From Sulfurospirillum sp. (lineage in GTDB: Bacteria > Campylobacterota > Campylobacteria > Campylobacterales > QNZT01): a stretch of DNA of 9,881 nucleotides. Both the position numbers and the translations under genes were made by a program. Under the pieces are notes generated by a model. That model was given only the letters and a program-made list of their open reading frames with translations, had not been told where the DNA came from and made no database searches. Position 1 is the stretch's first letter. Each line of letters opens with the position of its first letter. Positions 1 through 5,676 of the stretch are shown piece by piece. The DNA is taken from positions 1 to 9,881 of the forward strand of contig QNZT01000134.1 of assembly GCA_003978455.1 (NCBI GenBank), in the 5' to 3' direction.

Positions 1-2853
1 ATCATGGAGCCTTTCGATATCCTCTCTCTTGGGTTCAACTGCGGTACAGGACCCGAACAGGTGGAAAAGCACGTCAAAACCCTCTCCGAAGTGTGGAACA
101 GACCGATCTCTGTCCATGCCAATGCCGGTCTGCCGCAAAACCGCGGCGGTTTTACTTTCTATCCGATGGGACCCAAAGAGTTTACAGAACAGCAGAAACG
201 TTTTGCAGAGTATGACGGTGTTGCGCTGCTGGGCGGCTGTTGCGGTACGACGCCGCAGCATATTGCAGCTCTGAGTGCGGCACTGGAAGGTGTTGTGCCA
301 AAGCCCCCCAAAGGTGCACAGCCCAAAGCGCTCGCGTCACTCTTCGAGACACGTGATCTGAAGCAAAATCCGCCGCCGTTTCTGATCGGAGAGCGCAGCA
401 ACGCCACCGGCTCCAAAGCGTTCCGTGAACTGCTGCTGGCGGAGGATTATGAAGGCACCCTCTCCGTCGCACAGCAGCAGGTGCGTTACGGCGCACACGG
501 CATCGACCTCTCTGTCGGTTTTGCCGGACGTGACGAAACCAGAGACATGGAGATACTCGCGTCGCTCTACAGCCAGAAAGTGACCCTGCCGCTGATGCTC
601 GACTCGACACAGACCGCGGCGCTGGAAATTGGACTTAAACAGGTAGGCGGCAAACCGATCATCAACTCGGTCAACCTCGAAGACGGTATCGACAAATTCA
701 ATGCCGTCTGTCAGCTTGCCAAACGTTACGGCGCATCGCTGGTCTGTCTGACGATCGACGAAGTGGGTATGGCAAAAGATAAGGCGACCAAGGTGAAGGT
801 GGCGGAGCGCATCTATCAGCTGGCGACAAAAGAGCATGGACTCGATCCCGAAGATCTCGTATTTGACCTGCTTACGTTTACCGTGGGAAGCGGTGAAGAG
901 GAGTACCACACAGCTGCTATCGAGACGATCGAGGCGATCCGGGAGTTTCATGAGATGCATCCCGAAGTGGGTTTTGTACTGGGGATTTCCAATATCTCTT
1001 TCGGACTGGACAAACATGCCAGAGAGTATCTCAACTCCGTTTTCCTGCACCACTGTGTGCAGGCTGGACTCTCTATGGCGATCGTCAATGTCAAAAATAC
1101 GATTCCGATGCACAAGATGAGCGAAGCGGATATCAAAGCGTGTGAAGATCTGCTCTTTAACCGCAGGGAAGAGGGAGATCCGCTCTTCAGGTTTATCGAC
1201 CACTTCTCCAACGTCGAAGCCAAAAACAGCGACGAAGAGGATGCGGCATTTGCCAAAATGAATACACGCGAAAAGCTGCACAAACTACTGCTTGACGGTG
1301 ACAAGGAGCGTATGCTTCAGCTTCTGCCGCAGGCGAAGGATGAGATCCCCGCGGAAGAGATCGTCAATGTTATCCTGATCGATGCGATGAAAGAGGTGGG
1401 GGAGCTTTTCGGCAGCGGAAAGATGCAGCTGCCTTTCGTATTGCAGTCGGCAGAGACCATGAAAGCGGCAGTGGACTGGCTCAATCCCTACCTTCCCAAA
1501 AAAGAGAAGAAGACCCAAACGACACTGGTACTGGGAACCGTCAAAGGGGATGTGCATGATGTCGGAAAAAACCTGGTGGATATCATCCTCACCAACAACG
1601 GATACAAAGTGATCAATATCGGTATCAAAGCGGATATCGAATCGTTTCTGAAAGTGGTCGAAGAGCAGCATGTCGATGCGATAGGTATGAGCGGGCTGCT
1701 GGTCAAATCGACCGGTGTGATGCTTGAAAATCTCAAGTATATGAAGGAGAAGGGGATCAAACTGCCGGTACTACTCGGCGGTGCGGCGTTGACGGGAAAG
1801 TTTATCGACGAGTATTGCCGTCCGGCGTATGATGGTCCGATTTTCTACTGCAAAGATGCTTTTGACGGGATCGTTGCGATGAGCCGTATCGAAGAGGGCA
1901 ATTTCGATACCGATTTGGGCGGCAACAAGTCCGATCTCGATGTGGCGGTGGTGAAGAAGAAATCGAAAAAAGATATCCCTCCGCTGGAGCAGATCAAGAT
2001 GCCCCGCCGGGACATAGCGATACCCAATCCGCCATTCTGGGGGCGGCGCGTGATGGATGCGAAAGTGGACGAACTGGCGTTTGACTGGATCAATCACAAG
2101 ATGCTCTTCAACCAACGCTGGGGGTATGTCAATAAAAAGTTGACAAAAGAGGAGCGTCAAAAGATCGAAAATGAAAAGCTGTGGCCGCTTTTTGAAGAGA
2201 TGAAACGCGATATCCTCAGAGAGAAACTGCTTGAACCGGTCACACTCTACGGCTACTACCCCTGCCGCGCCGACGGTGATACGCTGCTGGTCTTCGACGA
2301 GAGTGAGGGGTGGTTCAGTGAAGATGAGATCAACCGTGAACCGCTTGAAGCAGTTCGTGAGAGAGCGAAATACAAGTTTGAATTTCCCCGCCAGATGCGT
2401 AAACCCTACCGCTGCCTGAGCGACTATTTCAGAAGTGACCGGCACGATGTCGTGGCGTTTCAGCTGGCGAGTGCGGGATCGAAGTTCAGCGAAAAAGAGC
2501 AGGAACTCTACGCAGCCGGAAAGTACAGTGCGTACCATCATCTGCACGGCATATCGGTAGAGCTTGCCGAAGCGATCGCGGAGATCATCCACAAACAGAT
2601 TCGGCTGGAGCTCAATATTGCCGAAAACGAGGGGCACAGCCTGCGTGATGTTAAGATGACACGCTACCACGGCTGCCGCTACTCATTCGGCTATGCCGCC
2701 TGTCCCGATTTGGCGATGAACAGAGAACTGTTTGCGATGCTGCGCCCCGAAGAGTTCGGCATAGAGCTGGGTGAGACCTACCAGATGCATCCGGAGCAGA
2801 CGACGAGTGCTTTGGTGGTGCATCATCCCGAAGCGCTTTATTTTGCGATTTAG
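1..2853 (+). CDS. metH: Cobalamin-dependent methionine synthase (5-methyltetrahydrofolate-homocysteine methyltransferase), 5' partial
   Basis: Transfers a methyl group from methyl-tetrahydrofolate through cob(I)alamin to homocysteine, giving methionine in the cytoplasm. The frame is open through base 1, so the ATG at 4 is internal. Residues are counted from that Met. Residues 1-90 are the end of the homocysteine-binding barrel with its zinc cysteines: C13 in FNCGTGP and C79-C80 in GGCCGTTP. The pterin-binding barrel follows (about 118-390, starting GERSNATGS at 129). Next come the cobalamin cap (about 425-500) and the B12-binding Rossmann domain with GDVHDVGKN, whose H518 is the predicted lower axial cobalt ligand, then SGLLVKSTG and GGAALTG. 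The C-terminal AdoMet-dependent reactivation domain (about 665-949) has RYHGCRYSFGYAACP from 887 and the HPEQT/HHPEA ending. About 230 residues are missing upstream relative to a full-length enzyme. The pterin domain has DLLTFTVGSGEEE, resembling the actinobacterial/cyanobacterial MetH class more than the E. coli class (from memory). Confidence 0.97.
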   Translation: MMEPFDILSLGFNCGTGPEQVEKHVKTLSEVWNRPISVHANAGLPQNRGGFTFYPMGPKEFTEQQKRFAEYDGVALLGGCCGTTPQHIAALSAALEGVVPKPPKGAQPKALASLFETRDLKQNPPPFLIGERSNATGSKAFRELLLAEDYEGTLSVAQQQVRYGAHGIDLSVGFAGRDETRDMEILASLYSQKVTLPLMLDSTQTAALEIGLKQVGGKPIINSVNLEDGIDKFNAVCQLAKRYGASLVCLTIDEVGMAKDKATKVKVAERIYQLATKEHGLDPEDLVFDLLTFTVGSGEEEYHTAAIETIEAIREFHEMHPEVGFVLGISNISFGLDKHAREYLNSVFLHHCVQAGLSMAIVNVKNTIPMHKMSEADIKACEDLLFNRREEGDPLFRFIDHFSNVEAKNSDEEDAAFAKMNTREKLHKLLLDGDKERMLQLLPQAKDEIPAEEIVNVILIDAMKEVGELFGSGKMQLPFVLQSAETMKAAVDWLNPYLPKKEKKTQTTLVLGTVKGDVHDVGKNLVDIILTNNGYKVINIGIKADIESFLKVVEEQHVDAIGMSGLLVKSTGVMLENLKYMKEKGIKLPVLLGGAALTGKFIDEYCRPAYDGPIFYCKDAFDGIVAMSRIEEGNFDTDLGGNKSDLDVAVVKKKSKKDIPPLEQIKMPRRDIAIPNPPFWGRRVMDAKVDELAFDWINHKMLFNQRWGYVNKKLTKEERQKIENEKLWPLFEEMKRDILREKLLEPVTLYGYYPCRADGDTLLVFDESEGWFSEDEINREPLEAVRERAKYKFEFPRQMRKPYRCLSDYFRSDRHDVVAFQLASAGSKFSEKEQELYAAGKYSAYHHLHGISVELAEAIAEIIHKQIRLELNIAENEGHSLRDVKMTRYHGCRYSFGYAACPDLAMNRELFAMLRPEEFGIELGETYQMHPEQTTSALVVHHPEALYFAI

Positions 2854-2856
2854 ATA

Positions 2857-2933
2857 AATCAACCCTCGTTTTGATCCTTCCGTTGCAGCTGTTGTTCTAG
2901 AAACAAATAACCAAATAACGCTGAGGGTTAATT
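2857..2933. repeat. Long-range imperfect inverted repeat downstream of metH
   Basis: The left arm AATCAACCCTC (2857-2867) is complementary to the right arm GAGGGTTAATT (2923-2933) at 10 of 11 positions, with 55 bases between. A further GTT/AAC pairing (2868-2870 with 2917-2919) is possible across a short bulge. No T-run follows the right arm, so it is not a typical intrinsic terminator. It fills most of the spacer between metH and the next gene. It could be a folded 3' untranslated region, a protein site or the scar of a small element. The pairing is visible; the function is unknown. Confidence 0.5.
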
Positions 2934-2940
2934 AAATATA

Positions 2941-2969
2941 TTGAATTTTTTTAATATTGCTGCTATACT
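2941..2969 (+). promoter_or_regulatory. Sigma-70-type promoter for the first Sel1-like gene
   Basis: A -35 box TTGAAT (2941-2946) and a -10 box TATACT (2964-2969) are separated by exactly 17 bases in an AT-rich stretch. Transcription would start near 2976, giving a leader of about 22 bases. The leader contains the purine-rich ribosome site AAAGAGGA (2986-2993) before the ATG at 2998. The placement argues that the small gene is transcribed independently of metH. Confidence 0.65.
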
Positions 2970-2997
2970 TAGAGATCGAAAATATAAAGAGGATGCA

Positions 2998-3273
2998 ATG
3001 AAAAAAATCATATTTATGATGACGCTGCTATGCATGGTACAACTGGCTGCCGGCGATTTGAAAATCGCGATGAATGCGTTGGAAAAAGGTAATTTTAAAA
3101 CTGCGTTTCGTCATCTGAAAATTGCAGCGGAAGAGGGTGATCCTGTTGCCCAGCAAAATCTGGCCGTACTTTACAACAACGGTATAGGTGTGAAACAGAA
3201 CAGGGAACAGGCGGCATATTGGATGGAGCAGTCTGCTCAGATTACAGAGAGTGAGAAAGTAGCACTTCGCTAA
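2998..3273 (+). CDS. Small exported protein with one Sel1/TPR-like repeat (paralogue A)
   Basis: This 91-residue protein starts at the ATG at 2998, preceded by AAAGAGGA. An in-frame TTG at 2941 is rejected because it coincides with the -35 box and would put non-signal residues before the hydrophobic leader. Residues 1-19 are a Sec-type signal peptide: MKK, a hydrophobic core, then LAAG. The mature part is essentially one helical repeat pair, with AMNALEKGNFKTAFRHLKIAAEEGDPVAQQNLAVLYNNGIGV matching the Sel1 consensus (A..G, A...LG..Y..G.GV). It ends in KVALR. It shares about 50 of 72 mature-region residues with the next gene, so the two are tandem duplicates. Single-repeat Sel1 proteins usually mediate protein contacts in the periplasm or at the membrane. 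No enzymatic motif is visible and the partner is unknown. Confidence 0.85.
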   Translation: MKKIIFMMTLLCMVQLAAGDLKIAMNALEKGNFKTAFRHLKIAAEEGDPVAQQNLAVLYNNGIGVKQNREQAAYWMEQSAQITESEKVALR

Positions 3274-3278
3274 TCTTA

Positions 3279-3296
3279 TGTTATCGGTAGATAACA
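3279..3296. promoter_or_regulatory. 18-bp perfect palindrome, possible operator
   Basis: TGTTATC-GGTA-GATAACA has perfect 7-bp arms and a 4-base centre. It sits 5 bases after the stop of the first Sel1-like gene, about 20 bases upstream of the -24 element of the sigma-54 promoter and centred near -55 from its predicted start. No T-run follows, so a terminator is unlikely. A dimeric regulator site is a reasonable reading but unproven. Confidence 0.45.
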
Positions 3297-3316
3297 AATA
3301 GCTAACCGAAATCTAT

Positions 3317-3332
3317 TGGCACAGAAGTTGCT
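3317..3332 (+). promoter_or_regulatory. Sigma-54 (RpoN) -24/-12 promoter for the second Sel1-like gene
   Basis: The sequence TTGGCACAGAAGTTGCT (3316-3332) matches the RpoN consensus TGGCAC-N5-TTGCW at every defined base. The invariant GG (3318-3319) and GC (3330-3331) are exactly 10 bases apart. Transcription should begin near 3343, giving a leader of about 63 bases before the ATG at 3406. RpoN promoters need an activating ATPase. In Campylobacterota the best known RpoN regulon is flagellar (activator FlgR), which is notable because fliO and fliN lie just downstream on the other strand. Confidence 0.8.
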
Positions 3333-3338
3333 TCTGAT

Positions 3339-3389
3339 ATTTCGCATATGCAGACTCATACTCTGTTACAAAGCAGAGTGATGCGAAAT
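3339..3389 (+). promoter_or_regulatory. Structured leader / inverted repeat before the second Sel1-like gene
   Basis: ATTTCGCAT (3339-3347) pairs perfectly with ATGCGAAAT (3381-3389). Inside it, ACTCTG (3360-3365) pairs with CAGAGT (3374-3379). Flanking U-G and U-A pairs extend this inner stem to about 9 bp (3359-3367 with 3372-3380) around an ACAA tetraloop. An 11-base unpaired stretch (3348-3358) lies on the 5' side. The element ends 4 bases before the ribosome site AGGAG (3394-3398). With a start near 3343, about 5 bp of the basal stem would be transcribed, so it may act as an RNA leader fold, a DNA operator over the start site, or both. Confidence 0.55.
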
Positions 3390-3405
3390 CTACAGGAGTA
3401 TTTTA

Positions 3406-3804
3406 ATGCTAAAAATAATTTTTTCACTTTCACTTGCAACTATCGTCTATGCCGGGTCAGGGGCTTATTCGATCCCACTTACAGATGCTGAGATACAAGA
3501 GCTCTCCAAAGTTGAGAGAGGAGAGAGTGTTACTACGCATAGCAGCAGTAGTGTAAACCCAGGCAGCGAATCGGCAGGAAACAGTGATTTGGTGATTGCG
3601 ATGGATGCCCTCGAAAAGGGTGATTTTAAAACAGCATTCGTTCATTTTCAAACTGCGGCAAAACAGGGTAACACCATCGCACAGCAAAATCTTGCCGTAC
3701 TCTACAACAACGGCATAGGCGTAAAACAGGACAGAGAGCGTGCATCGTACTGGATCGAACAATCTGCCCGGGGAGGGGATCGTTCGAAAGTAGCACTGCG
3801 CTAG
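3406..3804 (+). CDS. Small exported protein with one Sel1/TPR-like repeat (paralogue B)
   Basis: This 132-residue protein starts at the ATG at 3406, with AGGAG 7 bases upstream. Residues 1-17 form a signal peptide (MLKIIFSLSLATIVYAG). Residues 18-60 are a unique extension: a short segment with LTDAEIQELSKVERG, then a Ser/Thr/Gly-rich linker with SSSS. From DLVIAMDALEKGDF at about 61 to the KVALR end it parallels the upstream paralogue, with about 50 of 72 residues identical, including the invariant AQQNLAVLYNNGIGVKQ. It differs in the leader, the linker and the promoter class. It ends 7 bp from the end of the convergent fliO, with no terminator between. The likely location is the periplasm or outer-membrane face; the partner and function are unknown. 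Confidence 0.85.
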   Translation: MLKIIFSLSLATIVYAGSGAYSIPLTDAEIQELSKVERGESVTTHSSSSVNPGSESAGNSDLVIAMDALEKGDFKTAFVHFQTAAKQGNTIAQQNLAVLYNNGIGVKQDRERASYWIEQSARGGDRSKVALR

Positions 3805-3811
3805 CTAGGAG

Positions 3812-4576
3812 TTAATCTTCGAGATACTCTCCAAGTTTTTTGCCCCTTTTTTGAAGCAGTTTTTCAAAGGCTGCTTCCTCTCCCTCTTCAAAGCGATCCA
3901 GCAGGAGATTGTTCTCTCCCAGCAGTACCAGATATTCGCGCTCTTCGTAGCGTAGCAGTACGACACGGTTTTTCATATCCAGCGGTTTCTGGCTGATCAC
4001 TTTGATCTGAGAAGTCTCATCGTTTTTCCCAAAGAGCCAGTTTCCTCCGCTCTTTTTCTCCATCCACTTTTTCAAAAACCAGAGCAGGGCGATCAAACCG
4101 CTGAGTACCAGCATGATCTTTAAAAAAGCGGCTGAAAAGCTGTACGTATCTTTCGGTGTGGCTGCATCGGCAGGTGCGGGGATAGGGTGCACCTCTTCAT
4201 GAAGTGTGGATGCCGGTGCTTTGTGTATGCGTATGCGCAAGCCGCTTTTATCGATCGTCTTGGATGCGTCGATCTGTACTGGCGAGGGTGCAGCGAGTGT
4301 GACTGCGGTTTTATCGTTGAGTGCGTCGAGTGTGACGCTGTCGACGATGCCGGAGTTACTCTTTTGGTGCCACTCTTTTTTAGGAAAAGTGACTTTGTCC
4401 AGTATCAGTACCGTGGTGTCGCCTTTTTTGGTTCTGGCGATTTTTCCGGACCAGGGTGTATCGAAGGTGAGCATCAGGTCGATATGGTCGGGGTTTTCGT
4501 ACACAGTTTGTGTGACGACCTGTGTGGCGTGGAGGGAAACAGACAAAAAGAGCAGAAACGCCCACAGAAATCTCAC
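3812..4576 (-). CDS. fliO: FliO-like flagellar export-apparatus protein
   Basis: This 254-residue protein starts at a GTG (4576) that overlaps the end of fliN by 4 bases (GTGA), implying translational coupling. Residues 1-17 are a signal sequence. Residues 18-118 form a beta-rich periplasmic region of the AMIN-like kind seen in the long Campylobacterota FliO proteins. A Pro/Ala-rich spacer (about 120-142) leads to one transmembrane helix at about 149-168, then KKWMEKK. The cytoplasmic domain (about 180-254) has the FliO pattern: IKVISQKPLDMKNRVVLLRY, YLVLLGENNLLLD and a charged tail. FliO aids assembly of the FliP-FliQ-FliR export gate. The order fliN then fliO matches my recollection of Campylobacter (fliN followed by a membrane protein). 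Sequence similarity in FliO is generally low, so the name rests on topology and context. Confidence 0.8.
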   Translation of the reverse strand: MRFLWAFLLFLSVSLHATQVVTQTVYENPDHIDLMLTFDTPWSGKIARTKKGDTTVLILDKVTFPKKEWHQKSNSGIVDSVTLDALNDKTAVTLAAPSPVQIDASKTIDKSGLRIRIHKAPASTLHEEVHPIPAPADAATPKDTYSFSAAFLKIMLVLSGLIALLWFLKKWMEKKSGGNWLFGKNDETSQIKVISQKPLDMKNRVVLLRYEEREYLVLLGENNLLLDRFEEGEEAAFEKLLQKRGKKLGEYLED

Positions 4577-4881
4577 TGCTGTTCTCTCCTGAAGTACTGT
4601 ATGATAGAGTCTGAGTCGAGGATCTCGTTGATCCGGATGGCGAGGTTGTCTTCATAGACCATCACTTCCCCCTTGCCGAGGATCTTGCCGTTGACGTAGA
4701 GTTCGACACTCTCACCTGCCGGTTTTCCCAGGTCTATCACCGAGCCTTTTGTTAGTTTGAGATACTCTTTGACGCGTACTTTGGTAGAACCCAGTTCCGT
4801 GACCAGCTGGACGGAGATATCGATCAGTTTGTCGTAACTGAGTGGATGGTTTTGTGTTGTCTCTTCTTCGCTCATAAACAT
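4573..4881 (-). CDS. fliN: Flagellar motor switch protein FliN
   Basis: This protein of 100-102 residues is nearly all one SpoA (surface presentation of antigens) domain: LVTELGSTKVRVKEYLKLTKG, then GKPAGESVELYVNGKILGKGEVMVYEDNLAIRINEIL. FliN forms the base of the cytoplasmic C-ring with FliM and FliG; it takes part in switching direction and docks the export ATPase complex. The length fits a short FliN without a long N-terminal extension. Two starts are possible: ATG at 4881 with AAAGG 6 bases upstream, or ATG at 4875, which begins MSEEETT. A -10 box ends at 4882, so RNA would begin close to 4875 and the shorter form could be made from a leaderless message. It is the first gene of a fliN-fliO unit. 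Confidence 0.93.
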   Translation of the reverse strand: MFMSEEETTQNHPLSYDKLIDISVQLVTELGSTKVRVKEYLKLTKGSVIDLGKPAGESVELYVNGKILGKGEVMVYEDNLAIRINEILDSDSIIQYFRREQQ

Positions 4882-4910
4882 ATTATACCTTTAAGTGGCT
4901 TTTATGTAAA
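4882..4910 (-). promoter_or_regulatory. Promoter of the fliN-fliO operon
   Basis: On the minus strand, a -35 box TTTACA (4910-4905) and a perfect -10 box TATAAT (4887-4882) are separated by 17 bases. The predicted start, about 7 bases beyond the -10 box, falls near 4875. The spacer between the divergent fliN and transporter genes is only 56 bp (4882-4937), so this is the obvious place for the operon promoter. On the plus strand I see only a weak TGTAAAAT-like -10 (4905-4912) for the transporter operon, overlapping the fliN -35 box, so the two directions may compete. Confidence 0.6.
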
Positions 4911-4937
4911 ATCGGACAATTTTCAATTAGGTGTATA

Positions 4938-5675
4938 ATGGTTATAGAATTACTTTTCACAGGTATCCTGGTGGGTGCGATTTCAGGTTTTTTCGGTGTC
5001 GGCGGCGGGACGATTCTGGTGCCGATTTTGCTCTATCTCGGTTTTGATATCAAAGAGGCGATCGGTATCTCTGTCGTGCAGATGGTGATGAGTTCCCTGT
5101 TTGGTTCCTATCTCAACTTCAAACGAGGCTCTTTAAAGATTTCCAGCACGATCTTTTTCGGATTCGGCGGTTTTCTGGGCGGTCTGGCGAGCGGCTATGT
5201 TGTGCATCAGCTCTCTTCCCGGACACTGACCTATATCTTGCTCGGTGTGGTGCTCTATGCGATCTATCGCTTTTTTCATGCACCGGCAGAGAGTAACAAA
5301 CCTCCGGTCGAAAACCGGCTGCTCTTCTTTGCTATCGGTACGATGATCGGGATCTTTGCGACGAGTGTCGGTATCGGCGGGGCGCTGTTGCTGACACCGA
5401 TTATGGTCGGTTTCCTGCACTATCATGTCAAAGAGGCGGTATCGACGGCGCTCTTTTTTGTGCTCTTTTCGTCGATGGCGGGGCTGATCAGCCTGAGCCG
5501 TTTCGGGTATGTCGATTATCGAGATGGGCTTATGATCGGTTTCGCGTCGCTGGCGGGTGTTTTTCTGGGGATCCATTTTGCCCACAAAACCGATCCCAAA
5601 CGCCATAAAAAGATGATTTTGGTACTCAACTTTGTCATTCTGGCTCTGATCGTCAACAAACTGCTGAGAGGTTAG
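4938..5675 (+). CDS. TauE/SafE (TSUP) family membrane transporter
   Basis: This 245-residue integral inner-membrane protein has about eight hydrophobic segments arranged as the inverted two-fold repeat of the TSUP family. Repeat 1 carries GFFGVGGGTILVPILLYLGF (about 17-36), then KEAIGISVVQM. Repeat 2 carries ATSVGIGGALLLTPIMVGF (about 141-159), then KEAVSTALFF. Members export or import sulfite, sulfoacetate and other organosulfur anions; the substrate cannot be read from sequence. The ATG at 4938 is preceded by TTAGGTGTATA, a modest ribosome site. The stop is separated from the uvrA start by a single base, so the two are probably cotranscribed and perhaps translationally coupled. A sulfur-compound role would suit a sulfur-oxidising Campylobacterota host, but that is inference. 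Confidence 0.9.
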   Translation: MVIELLFTGILVGAISGFFGVGGGTILVPILLYLGFDIKEAIGISVVQMVMSSLFGSYLNFKRGSLKISSTIFFGFGGFLGGLASGYVVHQLSSRTLTYILLGVVLYAIYRFFHAPAESNKPPVENRLLFFAIGTMIGIFATSVGIGGALLLTPIMVGFLHYHVKEAVSTALFFVLFSSMAGLISLSRFGYVDYRDGLMIGFASLAGVFLGIHFAHKTDPKRHKKMILVLNFVILALIVNKLLRG

Positions 5676-5676
5676 T

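Noticed and set aside
4..6. ATG at 4 as the true start of metH
   Set aside because: It sits inside the homocysteine-binding domain, just before a zinc cysteine, and the frame is open to base 1, so the gene is cut by the window edge.
2857..2933. Integron attC site
   Set aside because: The arms do not fit the RYYYAAC...GTTRRRY core pattern and no integrase or cassette series is visible.
2941..2997. TTG at 2941 as the start of the first Sel1-like gene
   Set aside because: It overlaps the -35 box, has no ribosome site and would place charged residues before the signal peptide; the ATG at 2998 has a good ribosome site.
3279..3296. Intrinsic terminator after the first Sel1-like gene
   Set aside because: The stem is AT-rich and no T-run follows.
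4187..4657. Plus-strand open frames opposite fliO and fliN
   Set aside because: They have low-complexity composition typical of antisense reading and no ribosome site; fliN and fliO are clear on the minus strand.
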